From assembly GCA_937950325.1 (NCBI GenBank), contig CALFDJ010000055.1, positions 1-18,382 on the forward strand: a stretch of DNA of 18,382 bases. Direction: 5' to 3'. This stretch comes from an uncultured Collinsella sp. GTDB lineage: Bacteria > Actinomycetota > Coriobacteriia > Coriobacteriales > Coriobacteriaceae. Below the pieces are notes generated by a model, which was given only the letters and a program-made list of their open reading frames with translations, was not told the DNA's origin and ran no database searches. Positions 5,044-12,242 of this stretch are shown piece after piece; the first letter of the stretch is position 1; each line of letters begins with the position of its first letter. The translations under genes and the position numbers were made by a program.

Positions 5044-7353
5044 ATGGCATTGACCCCCAACGAGGCATATGCGGCCAAGCAGCCGTTTGTGGACAAAGAG
5101 ACACTCGAGCATATCGTCAAGCAGTTCCCCACGCCGTTTCATCTATACGACGAGGCGGGCATCCGCCGCAACATGCAAGAAGTGCGCGACGCCTTTGCAT
5201 GGAACCCGGGCTTTAAGGAATACTTTGCCGTCAAGGCCAACCCCAACCCGGCGCTCATCTCCATTCTCAACGAATACGGCTGCGGCTGCGATTGCTCGAG
5301 CTATACCGAGCTCATGATCGCCCGTTCGCTGGGTATCACGGGACACGACATCATGTTCTCGTCCAACGACACGCCGGCTGCCGACTTTGAGCTCGCCGAC
5401 AAGCTGGGTGCCATCGTCAACTTTGACGACATCAGCCACATCGAGTTCTTTGAGCGCGTTGCGGGGCCCATCCCCAAGACGGTCAGCTGCCGCTTTAATC
5501 CAGGCGGCCTGTTCCAGCTCTCCAACGGCATCATGGACAACCCGGGCGACTCCAAATATGGCATGACCACCGAGCAGCTCTTCGAGGCCTTCCGCATGCT
5601 CAAGGCCAAGGGCGCCGAGGACTTTGGCATCCACGCATTCCTTGCCAGCAACACTGTCACCAACGACTACTACCCCAAGCTCGCGCGCATCCTCTTTGAG
5701 CTTGCCGTACGCCTGGAGCGCGAGACCGGCGCACACGTCGCCTTCATCAACCTGTCCGGCGGAGTCGGCATCCCCTACCTGCCCGAGCAGCAGGCCAACG
5801 ACATTCACGCCATCGGCGAGGGGGTGCACGCGGCATACGACGAGATCCTGGTTCCCGCCGGCATGGGCGATGTGGCCATCTGCACCGAGATGGGCCGCTT
5901 TATGATGGGCCCCTACGGCTGCCTGGTCACCAAGGCCATCCACGAGAAGCAGATCTACAAGGACTATATCGGTGTCGATGCAAGCGCCGTCGATTTGATT
6001 CGCCCTGCCATGTATGGCGCCTACCACCACATTACGGTGATGGGTCAGCCGGGCGGCGCCGACAAGGCCACAGCGCCCGTCACGAACACCTATGACATCA
6101 CGGGCAACCTATGCGAGAACAACGACAAGTTCGCTATCGATCGCAAGCTGCCGCATATCGACATGGGTGACCTGCTTGTAATCCACGATACCGGTGCGCA
6201 TGGCTACTCCATGGGCTACAACTACAACGGCCGCCTGCGCTCGGCCGAGGTCCTGCTGCGCTCCGATGGCTCGGCCGACCTCATCCGCCGTGCCGAGCGC
6301 CCGGACGATTACTTTGCCACGCTCGACGTGTTGCCGAGCGGCCGAGAGCTGCTGGCCAAGTCGCGCGCCGAAAGCGCCCGCCGTCGCGCTCAAGACGAGC
6401 GCCTGGCCGTCGCCGCCCAATGGAACAAACGCATCCAGATCGCGGACGCGAAGGAGAAGAACATGGACATCCGCAATCTCGAGGGCTCAATCGTCGCCCT
6501 GGTTACGCCGTTTAAAAAGGACGGCAGTGTCGACTTTGACGCGCTCGAGCACCTTATCGATTTCCACCTGCAAAACGGCACCGACGCCATCCTCACCCTG
6601 GGTACCACCGGAGAGAGTGCCACGATGACCGACGACGAGGACAACTCCGTTGTCGCCGCAGTGGTCAAGCATGTTGCAGGACGCGTCCCCGTCATCGCCG
6701 GCTCGGGCTCTAACTCCACGCAGACCATGCTCACCAAGTCGCTCACTTACCAGGGCCTGGGCGCCGATGGTCTGCTGCTCATTACCCCCTACTACAACAA
6801 GTCTAACGAAGAGGGCATCTACCAGCACTTTAAGACCGTGGCCGACGCCGTGGACATCCCTTGCATTCTGTACAACATCCCCGGCCGCTGTGGCTGCGGC
6901 ATCAGCGAGCGCAACGTAGAGCGTTTGGCCGCGCACCCCAACATCATGGGCATCAAGGAGGCCTCGGGCAACGTCGCCTACGCGGCCAAGATCGCCCACC
7001 TGCTATCCGATGACTTTCGCATGTACTCGGGCGAGGACGCGCTTACCGTGCCGCTCATGAGCCTGGGCGCCTCGGGCACCATCAGCGTGTGGGCCGACGT
7101 GCAGCCGCAGCTCGTGCATGACATGTGCCGCGCCTATTTGGACGGTGACGTGGCGCGTGCCCGCGATATCCAAATTGCCGGCCAGCCACTCATCAATGCC
7201 CTCTTTAGTGAGGTCAACCCCATCCCCGTCAAAGAGGCGCTCGCTCAGATGGGTATGATCGAGGCAAACTACCGCATGCCGCTGTGCCCCATGGCAGACG
7301 ACACGCGCTCTGCACTTACCGATGCCCTGAAGGGAGCTGGTCTGCTTGATTAA
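5044..7353 (+). CDS. lysA-dapA: LysA-DapA in-frame fusion: DAP decarboxylase + 4-hydroxy-tetrahydrodipicolinate synthase
   Basis: One uninterrupted 769-codon frame joins two lysine-pathway enzymes. Residues 1-436 are a fold-III PLP decarboxylase (LysA, meso-DAP to L-lysine): PLP lysine K64 in FAVKANPNP, SGGVG at 238-242, CTEMGRF at 280-286 (the usual EPGR), catalytic Cys357 in NLCENND, and HGYSMGYNYNGRLRSAEVLL. Residues 474-769 are a full-length DapA (296 aa; aspartate semialdehyde plus pyruvate): GTTGE, YYNKS, Tyr610 in YNIPGR, Schiff-base Lys638 in GIKEASG, and NPIPVKEAL. Residues 437-473 form a charged, probably helical linker (SRAESARRRAQDERLA). No stop codon separates the halves, but AAGGAG stands 6 nt before the ATG of residue 474, so separate DapA synthesis is also possible. 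The product could be a true bifunctional protein, or mainly two proteins with occasional joint translation. The operon follows the lysine riboswitch. Confidence 0.88.
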   Translation: MALTPNEAYAAKQPFVDKETLEHIVKQFPTPFHLYDEAGIRRNMQEVRDAFAWNPGFKEYFAVKANPNPALISILNEYGCGCDCSSYTELMIARSLGITGHDIMFSSNDTPAADFELADKLGAIVNFDDISHIEFFERVAGPIPKTVSCRFNPGGLFQLSNGIMDNPGDSKYGMTTEQLFEAFRMLKAKGAEDFGIHAFLASNTVTNDYYPKLARILFELAVRLERETGAHVAFINLSGGVGIPYLPEQQANDIHAIGEGVHAAYDEILVPAGMGDVAICTEMGRFMMGPYGCLVTKAIHEKQIYKDYIGVDASAVDLIRPAMYGAYHHITVMGQPGGADKATAPVTNTYDITGNLCENNDKFAIDRKLPHIDMGDLLVIHDTGAHGYSMGYNYNGRLRSAEVLLRSDGSADLIRRAERPDDYFATLDVLPSGRELLAKSRAESARRRAQDERLAVAAQWNKRIQIADAKEKNMDIRNLEGSIVALVTPFKKDGSVDFDALEHLIDFHLQNGTDAILTLGTTGESATMTDDEDNSVVAAVVKHVAGRVPVIAGSGSNSTQTMLTKSLTYQGLGADGLLLITPYYNKSNEEGIYQHFKTVADAVDIPCILYNIPGRCGCGISERNVERLAAHPNIMGIKEASGNVAYAAKIAHLLSDDFRMYSGEDALTVPLMSLGASGTISVWADVQPQLVHDMCRAYLDGDVARARDIQIAGQPLINALFSEVNPIPVKEALAQMGMIEANYRMPLCPMADDTRSALTDALKGAGLLD
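6451..6465 (+). promoter_or_regulatory. Internal ribosome binding site and start of DapA
   Basis: AAGGAG (6451-6456), AAGAAC and ATG (6463-6465) make an ideally spaced initiation site inside the continuous lysA-dapA frame. The protein starting here begins MDIRNLEGSIVALVTPF, as expected for a native DapA. The site therefore preserves what looks like an ancestral independent dapA start, even though the upstream frame no longer terminates before it. Confidence 0.75.
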
Positions 7354-8086
7354 GACCATCATTATGGGAACGGGCCGCATGGGCTCGCTCATCCGCACTA
7401 CCGCCGAAGGCATTGTCGACGCCGCCGGGCAGCCCGTTTTTGATATCGTCGCCCAGATCGGTTTTGATCTGTCCGAGCTCGAGAGCGCCCCGGCGGCCGA
7501 TGTGATTATCGACTTCTCGAACGTCGCGACCTTCGATGCCGTCGTCGCCTATGTCGAGCGCACGGGCGCGGCGTTGGTCTCGGGCACCACAGGCTACACC
7601 CCCGAGCAGATGGACCGTCTGCGCGAGCTGGGCCAGAACACCCGCGTTATGCACTCGGGCAATTACTCCATCGGCATCGCAGCCCTGCGTCATCTAGTAG
7701 CCCAGGCCACGCGTGAGCTGCCCGGCTTTGACTGCGAGATTGTCGAGACTCACCACAACCAAAAGGTCGACGCCCCCAGCGGCACCGCCAAGCTGCTGCT
7801 CGACGCCGTAGTCGAGGCCGAGCCCGAAGCAGGCTACCACCCCGTCTACGGTCGCGAGGGCATGTGCGGCGCGCGCGACCCCAAGGAAATCGGTATGCAC
7901 TCGCTGCGCGGCGGCACCGTCGCCGGCGTGCACGAGGTGAGTTTCTTTGGCCAGGACGAGGAGGTCACGCTCACGCACCGCGCCACAAGCCGTCAGATCT
8001 TTGTCAACGGCGCCCTGGCAGCCGCGCAGAAGCTCGTCGCCCGCGAACCCGGCTTCTATACGTTCGACCAGGTCATGTTTGCCTAA
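7346..8086 (+). CDS. dapB: 4-hydroxy-tetrahydrodipicolinate reductase
   Basis: This 246-residue enzyme reduces the DapA product to tetrahydrodipicolinate with NAD(P)H. The N-terminal Rossmann motif is MGTGRMG (7-13). IDFSN, SGTTGY (79-84), NYSIGI and the catalytic and substrate block ETHHNQKVDAPSGTA (134-148; His136/137, Lys140) follow, then SLRGGTVAGVHEV. The nucleotide domain is short, as in compact DapB forms. The start is a TTG at 7346 that overlaps the dapA stop codon by 8 nt with GGGAG upstream; the first ATG (7364) would remove the first beta strand and is unlikely. The overlap implies translational coupling with DapA. Confidence 0.93.
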   Translation: MIKTIIMGTGRMGSLIRTTAEGIVDAAGQPVFDIVAQIGFDLSELESAPAADVIIDFSNVATFDAVVAYVERTGAALVSGTTGYTPEQMDRLRELGQNTRVMHSGNYSIGIAALRHLVAQATRELPGFDCEIVETHHNQKVDAPSGTAKLLLDAVVEAEPEAGYHPVYGREGMCGARDPKEIGMHSLRGGTVAGVHEVSFFGQDEEVTLTHRATSRQIFVNGALAAAQKLVAREPGFYTFDQVMFA

Positions 8087-8125
8087 CCAAGTATCAACCG
8101 AATCCACCCAAAGGAGAGATAGCAA

Positions 8126-8845
8126 ATGAGCAACGCCGCCGAGATGGATGCCCAGGAGATTATCAATTACATCGCCACCGCGCCTAAAAAGACGCCTGTC
8201 AAGCTGTATGTGCGCGAGAAACCCGGCATGAAGGTTGCCTGGGGTGACGCACATGTCTACGGCGGCCGTCGCGGCAAGACCGTCTTTGGCGACTGGGACG
8301 AGCTCAAAGCCATCCTTGATGCCAATGCCGATTCCATCGATTACTACGACGTTGAAAACGATTGCCGCAACTCCGCCGTGCCCATGCTCGACCTTAAGGG
8401 CATCAACGCCCGCATCGAGCCGGGCGCGATCATCCGCGACCGCGTCGAGATTGGCGACCGTGCCGTCATCATGATGGGCGCCATCATCAACATCGGCTCC
8501 GTTATCGGCGAGGGTTCCATGATCGATATGGGCGCCGTGCTGGGCGGTCGCGCCACCGTGGGCAAGAACTGCCACATCGGCGCCGGCACCGTACTGGCAG
8601 GCGTCGTTGAGCCCGCGAGCGCCACGCCCGTCATCATCGAGGATGATGTCATGATTGGCGCCAACGCCGTGGTCCTGGAGGGCGTGCACGTGGGCAAGGG
8701 CGCTGTCGTTGCCGCCGGCGCCGTGTGCGTCGAGGACGTCCCCGCCGGTGCCGTCGTGGCCGGTGTCCCCGCCCGCGTTATCAAGATGCGCGACGAGAAG
8801 ACCGACAGCAAGACCGGCCTGGAAGAGGGCCTGCGTCAGCTTTAA
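8126..8845 (+). CDS. dapH: Tetrahydrodipicolinate N-acetyltransferase
   Basis: This 239-residue enzyme acetylates tetrahydrodipicolinate using acetyl-CoA, the entry to the N-acetyl DAP route (B. subtilis YkuQ/DapH type). An N-terminal helical domain (residues 1-85; DAQEIINYIATAPKKTPVK, then YDVENDCRNSAVP) precedes a left-handed beta-helix built from hexapeptide repeats at about 90-215 (VEIGDRAVIMMGAIINIGSV; GKNCHIGAGTVLAGV; IGANAVVLEGVHVGKGAVV). The length matches the acetylase form rather than the longer succinylase DapD. AAGGAGAG lies just before the ATG, 39 nt after dapB. It is the last gene of the riboswitch operon and is followed by a strong hairpin. Confidence 0.93.
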   Translation: MSNAAEMDAQEIINYIATAPKKTPVKLYVREKPGMKVAWGDAHVYGGRRGKTVFGDWDELKAILDANADSIDYYDVENDCRNSAVPMLDLKGINARIEPGAIIRDRVEIGDRAVIMMGAIINIGSVIGEGSMIDMGAVLGGRATVGKNCHIGAGTVLAGVVEPASATPVIIEDDVMIGANAVVLEGVHVGKGAVVAAGAVCVEDVPAGAVVAGVPARVIKMRDEKTDSKTGLEEGLRQL

Positions 8846-8847
8846 TA

Positions 8848-8875
8848 GTTACGGCGTTTTACCAAACGCCGTAAC
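8848..8875 (+). terminator. Hairpin at the end of the lysA-dapA-dapB-dapH operon
   Basis: A perfect 12-bp stem (8848-8859 with 8864-8875) closed by a TACC loop begins 2 nt after the dapH stop codon. There is no U tract after it on the plus strand, so it may mark a 3' end through Rho or processing rather than act as a canonical intrinsic terminator. Confidence 0.6.
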
Positions 8876-8892
8876 GACTCGACGCTGCAAAC

Positions 8893-8982
8893 GCCCCTAA
8901 GCGGCAATCTGACGTTCAATCCTCGGTCGCGTACCGAAGTACGCTTCCCTCCTCTTTCACGTCACCTTGCTCGCCTAGGGGC
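8893..8982 (-). repeat. Structured intergenic element with UUCG-capped hairpin
   Basis: A nested set of inverted repeats folds this 90-nt spacer into one long hairpin. Outer arms are 8893-8902 and 8973-8982 (one mismatch), extended by 8904-8907 with 8967-8970. A middle arm pairs 8910-8915 with 8959-8964. A separate 6-bp stem pairs 8929-8934 with 8939-8944. Read on the minus strand the inner loop is the very stable C(UUCG)G tetraloop, so that strand is the more likely RNA. It may be a dispersed intergenic repeat or a small RNA; copy number elsewhere cannot be seen here. Confidence 0.55.
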
Positions 8983-9033
8983 ATTTTCGCTGACGTATGC
9001 TCAACCTCCGACGCAATGTCAGCAACCAAGCCG

Positions 9034-9071
9034 AAAACAAAAAAGGCCGAAGCACCATCGGGGCTTCGGCC
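9034..9071 (-). terminator. Intrinsic terminator of the toxin-antitoxin operon
   Basis: A perfect 9-bp GC-rich stem (9045-9053 with 9063-9071, 9-nt loop) is followed on the minus strand by TTTTTTGTTTT. It starts 5 nt after the toxin stop codon. Confidence 0.9.
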
Positions 9072-9075
9072 TTCA

Positions 9076-9420
9076 TCATCTCAGGGTTCCGTCGTATTCA
9101 ACCATGGCGGGTCGCTTTGACAGGCGCCCTGCGGCCGTCTTATAGACCTCGGAACGGTCGCGCCGCCCTATTGCCACGATCTCGGCAATCTCAACCGTTC
9201 CGTCCTCCCGGATTCGAAAAACCATTCGGAGTCCTGCATTCCGCCATTTGATCTTTTTGCAGCCGGCAAGCTCACCGTGAAGCGGCGTTCCAATTTCATC
9301 AGCGCGCGTCTTTAATTTCGCGACTGCAATACGGACGAGTCTTCGCTGAGATCCATCTAGTTTTTGATATTCCTTCTCGACGTCTCGATTCAAAAAGCCG
9401 ACGACAAAATGCCCACTCAT
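9076..9420 (-). CDS. RelE/ParE-family toxin
   Basis: This 114-residue basic protein has the RelE/ParE fold pattern: an N-terminal strand (HFVVGFLNRDVEKEYQKL), a helical hairpin (SQRRLVRIAVAKLKTRADEI), then GTPLHGELAGCKKIKWRNAG and the core strands LRMVFRIREDG, VEIAEIVAIGRRDRSEVYK. The family acts on ribosome-bound mRNA (RelE) or gyrase (ParE); the sequence alone does not separate the two. Its ATG overlaps the antitoxin stop codon in an ATGA (9417-9420), which indicates translational coupling and antitoxin-first order. An intrinsic terminator follows immediately. Confidence 0.87.
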   Translation of the reverse strand: MSGHFVVGFLNRDVEKEYQKLDGSQRRLVRIAVAKLKTRADEIGTPLHGELAGCKKIKWRNAGLRMVFRIREDGTVEIAEIVAIGRRDRSEVYKTAAGRLSKRPAMVEYDGTLR

Positions 9421-9767
9421 TCGAAAAGATCTTCATCGGGGATCGCGTCCGGATCCATCGATTCAAACTCCGCGAGCTCCTCGGTAGTTAGGGCGTCCTC
9501 AAACGGAACAAATTCATGCGGACCATGCTTGACTCGATCCGCAGCGATGCGATTTATCTCAAGTTCACGCAGATACTGCAGCGCGCCGTACATTTCCTCA
9601 TAGGCGGCATAGTCGATAATCACGGTATCGATATCGTTATGATCGGCAATGAACTGTGGTGCGCGTTTTGCGCGTTTACGAATGGCAGATAAAGACTTGC
9701 TTGCTTCGGTAGCCGAAACAACCTGGTCCTTTGTAAACACCGGTTTTTCCAGAACAAGTGGGGACAT
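9417..9767 (-). CDS. Phd/YefM-like antitoxin
   Basis: This 116-residue protein is the antitoxin of the pair. Residues about 13-75 follow the Phd/YefM pattern: VVSATEASKSLSAIRKRAKR (DNA-binding N-terminal helices), then IADHNDIDTVIIDYAAYEEM and YLRELEINRIA. The C-terminal tail is very acidic (TTEELAEFESMDPDAIPDED), as expected for a segment that wraps the basic toxin. The start at 9767 is supported by GGAGGT five bases upstream; the longer frame to 9815 would read through the operator. It probably represses its own operon through the inverted repeats upstream. Confidence 0.85.
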   Translation of the reverse strand: MSPLVLEKPVFTKDQVVSATEASKSLSAIRKRAKRAPQFIADHNDIDTVIIDYAAYEEMYGALQYLRELEINRIAADRVKHGPHEFVPFEDALTTEELAEFESMDPDAIPDEDLFE

Positions 9768-9777
9768 TTTGACCTCC

Positions 9778-9828
9778 AAAATATAATCTGGATTATATTT
9801 CAAAGTATACTTCAAAATATAATCCAGA
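9778..9828 (-). promoter_or_regulatory. Operator/promoter of the toxin-antitoxin operon
   Basis: A 10-bp inverted repeat with a 2-nt spacer (9779-9788 with 9791-9800), a perfect 10-bp palindrome AAGTATACTT (9803-9812) and a second copy of AAATATAATC (9815-9824) are packed directly upstream of the antitoxin ribosome binding site. The minus strand contains several TATAAT-like -10 candidates within the repeats, so bound antitoxin would cover the promoter. Confidence 0.65.
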
Positions 9829-9851
9829 CTTTTATTCGAAAGAAAAAAGCC

Positions 9852-10856
9852 CTATCGATTCTCGATGCTGCCGATATTCTTGAGCTCGATGGAGATGAGG
9901 CCGTTGGGCTCGTTGACAAACTCGATGTACTCGGAGTTGGAACCCATCTCGGCCGGGAAGCTGATCTCGATACCCGTGTCGGTACGGATCTTATGATTGC
10001 GCACCGCCGCGCGTTCGACCTGCTTGCGCTCCACGGGCACACGCTCAGGCACCTTCTCCTCGGTCAGTGCCGCGCGCACGCTCTCCTTGATGACCGGCTC
10101 GTCCTCAAAGACCTCGTCGACGATATCCCAAGGCGGCAGCTCCTCGTCATCCTCGACCTTCTCGGCAACAGCAGCCTTAACCTTGGCGAGCGCTACGGCC
10201 GTATTGGCACCGTGCTCCTCGGCGACTTCCTCGACCACACGCGTCACGGTGTCGATGACCTCCTTGCCCGATACGCCCGTGTCGCACTGCAGCAGGCCAT
10301 CGGGGATAAGCATACGGTCCTCGCCGGCGATCTTGCGTTTCTTGTCCACATAGCCGATCTCCATGGTGCTTGCACGCACGATTGCATAGCTCGGCACCTT
10401 TTGCGAGGGATTCGGCAGAATGGCGTAGTGGCGCGCAATGTCGTTGCGCACCTCGCCCTCTTCGCGACCTACCTCGTGCATAAAAGCCTGCTTGGAGCCC
10501 AGCAGCATCACGGCAAACCAGCGGGCATCCTCATCGTCATCAAAGTCCGCCACAAGCACGTCAGTGGACTCGACTTTCTCGGCCTTGGTAAGTTCGGAAG
10601 AGATGAACTCCGCAATCTGCTGAGACAGGTCCACGAACTCACGCTCACCAAAGAAATAGCCCTTGAGCTCGCCGCCGAATGCGGAGTTCTCGGCAAACGT
10701 GGCGCGTTTATTGTCGGCCGAGGTGCGTGCGCGGCGCAGATGCGTGGTCACGAAGTTGCGCACGGTACGGCTCTCGATATCGAGCTCTCGCTGGCTCATG
10801 ACGTTGACGGCAGAGTCAAAGTCCAGGATATGCAGAATCGCGTGATTGATTTTCAT
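9852..10856 (-). CDS. Nucleoid-associated protein (YejK/NdpA family)
   Basis: This 334-residue soluble protein is close to the length of E. coli YejK (335). The N-terminus MKINHAILHILDFDS begins a domain with the family's RTVRNFVTTHLRRARTSADN and GYFFGEREF regions; the middle carries the helical segment with VLVADFDDDEDARWFAVMLL; the C-terminal part has EISFPAEMGSNSEYIEFVN and ends GLISIELKNIGSIENR. The family binds double-stranded DNA and is associated with the nucleoid. The start at 10856 was chosen over the ATG at 10865 to match the family N-terminus; no strong ribosome binding site is present for either. A TATACT -10-like box (10895-10900, minus) lies upstream with no clear -35. Confidence 0.85.
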   Translation of the reverse strand: MKINHAILHILDFDSAVNVMSQRELDIESRTVRNFVTTHLRRARTSADNKRATFAENSAFGGELKGYFFGEREFVDLSQQIAEFISSELTKAEKVESTDVLVADFDDDEDARWFAVMLLGSKQAFMHEVGREEGEVRNDIARHYAILPNPSQKVPSYAIVRASTMEIGYVDKKRKIAGEDRMLIPDGLLQCDTGVSGKEVIDTVTRVVEEVAEEHGANTAVALAKVKAAVAEKVEDDEELPPWDIVDEVFEDEPVIKESVRAALTEEKVPERVPVERKQVERAAVRNHKIRTDTGIEISFPAEMGSNSEYIEFVNEPNGLISIELKNIGSIENR

Positions 10857-10934
10857 ATACGGCATTCCGTTCTAGATCGATTTCGGCACGAACCAGTATA
10901 GCGGTCGAGCCCGCCCCAGGCGCATCGAAGATTG

Positions 10935-10964
10935 GCGCATCGGGGACAGGTTGCTTTGTATCAA
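10935..10964 (+). repeat. REP-like repeat, copy 1
   Basis: This 30-bp sequence with the core GGGGACAGGTTGCTTTG matches 24 of 30 positions of a second copy at 12148-12177 in the same orientation. The two copies sit at either end of the hydrolase gene. The GGGGACAGGTT core resembles intergenic repeats often found near Y1-type (RAYT) transposase genes in other bacteria; that link is from general knowledge, and no transposase is in this window. Confidence 0.6.
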
Positions 10965-10967
10965 TGG

Positions 10968-12128
10968 CTAGCGCAGGAGCTCGGACTGCCAAGCCTCGAG
11001 CTGTTCTGCCAAACTCTTGCCGGCAGCGGGCACGTCGATCTGGGGTCGTTTGGGCAACAGTGCGCATTTAAGGATCGCCACGATGGTCTGCGAGATAAAG
11101 TGTCGCGTATCTTTGTCAAAGCCTTGCGCAGCCTGGAGCATCACGGGCAGACTCTCACGCAGATTTCCTGCGATATCCGCAAACCGTTCGGCGTCCGTAG
11201 CCTCAAACACGGAGAACAACGCATCTACAAAACGCTCGCGCTCGCTAGGTGACACTGCAAGCAGCATCTCGCGAATGGAGCCATCAACGTATCGAGCACC
11301 GGCGGACAGGCGCTCACAGTATACGAAGTCGCAACCATCAACCACCCAGCTAAAGGGATTGTGCTGCAGCAGGCTGAACTCGGTGCTCTCAACGATGGCA
11401 TAGTCCTCTTGTGTCTCGAACATCATGCCGAAGATCGACGACCGAGGTAGCGTCTTGTCGATTCGACCGGAAAGATCGGCAAAGGCGTTGCCGTTCAGAA
11501 ACTCCTCGACGAACCCTGGACCATCATGGGAATACGCCCGTTCGATTCGCTCACGGGCGACATCGGAGCACATCGCCGCACCGTACACCGCAAGGTTTCC
11601 GCCCTTGGAATGACCTCCGCACAAAAGCGGCCCGTCGATCGCATCCGCCGCCTCGTCCACATAACGCGCCGCGGATTCCTGGGCCGGCACAGGACACCGG
11701 AACGCCATGTTAAAGTCCTCTTTCCAGCCCACAATCGTGCTGTCGGTCCCCCGGAAGGCAAGATAGCTAAACCCCGCCGGAAATCGGAACGTCATGGCCG
11801 CAAACTGCTCCGTTGTCTCGGCATCACTCACGCTACGATAGCCGCAAACACGAACGCCACGGTAGCGAGGGCTTGCTGCCACAGCCTCCAACAGGGCACG
11901 ACTCCCCTCCGGATCCCACAGGTCGCCAATCATGTCTTGGTAGCACTCGGCGCGCAGCAGCTCGCGTACGTCTAGGCCCTGCCAGTTCGTCAGCTCCGCC
12001 ATATCACCCGGCAAACGCAAATAGGACAACCACGCAAAGACCAGGCTATCCACCGCGCAGAACGGCCGTTCCTCAAACGGATCAAACGCTGTCTGGGCAT
12101 AGGTCAAAAAATTAGGCGAATCCGACAT
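10968..12128 (-). CDS. DUF2974/Mbeg1-like alpha/beta hydrolase
   Basis: This 386-residue cytoplasmic protein without a signal peptide matches the DUF2974 (Mbeg1-like) group. An N-terminal region (ERPFCAVDSLVFAWLSYLRL) leads to a lipase-like core: FSYLAFRGTDSTIVGWKEDF (about 120-139), the nucleophile elbow GGHSKGGNLAVYGAAM with Ser174 (GxSxG), and AYSHDGPGF downstream. A C-terminal extension (IAGNLRESLPVMLQAAQGFD and following) is helical. Hydrolysis of a lipid or other ester is suggested by the elbow, but no substrate is known. The ATG at 12128 follows GGGAGGG. The gene is flanked by two copies of a 30-bp repeat. Confidence 0.8.
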   Translation of the reverse strand: MSDSPNFLTYAQTAFDPFEERPFCAVDSLVFAWLSYLRLPGDMAELTNWQGLDVRELLRAECYQDMIGDLWDPEGSRALLEAVAASPRYRGVRVCGYRSVSDAETTEQFAAMTFRFPAGFSYLAFRGTDSTIVGWKEDFNMAFRCPVPAQESAARYVDEAADAIDGPLLCGGHSKGGNLAVYGAAMCSDVARERIERAYSHDGPGFVEEFLNGNAFADLSGRIDKTLPRSSIFGMMFETQEDYAIVESTEFSLLQHNPFSWVVDGCDFVYCERLSAGARYVDGSIREMLLAVSPSERERFVDALFSVFEATDAERFADIAGNLRESLPVMLQAAQGFDKDTRHFISQTIVAILKCALLPKRPQIDVPAAGKSLAEQLEAWQSELLR

Positions 12129-12147
12129 GGCCCTCCCATCAACTATG

Positions 12148-12177
12148 GTGCATTGGGGTCAGGTTACTTTGCACCAA
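12148..12177 (+). repeat. REP-like repeat, copy 2
   Basis: This is the second copy of the 30-bp repeat at 10935-10964 (24 of 30 identical). Here the ends form a perfect 7-bp inverted repeat, TGGTGCA (12146-12152) with TGCACCA (12170-12176). It abuts the ldh terminator, whose poly-U tract comes from the repeat's terminal A run. Confidence 0.6.
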
Positions 12178-12209
12178 AAAGGCGCCCGGGCCGTGTGGAC
12201 CCGGACGCC
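12176..12209 (-). terminator. Intrinsic terminator of ldh
   Basis: A 10-bp GC-rich stem with one G-U pair (12181-12190 with 12200-12209) is followed on the minus strand by a TTTTT tract (12176-12180), 34 nt after the ldh stop codon. Confidence 0.88.
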
Positions 12210-12242
12210 TTCATTGTAGCTTTTCGCTCTAGCGAGCTTGAT

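Noticed and set aside
7364..8086. dapB starting at the ATG at 7364
   Set aside because: This start would delete the first beta strand (IKTII) of the nucleotide-binding fold; the TTG at 7346 overlapping the dapA stop codon fits better.
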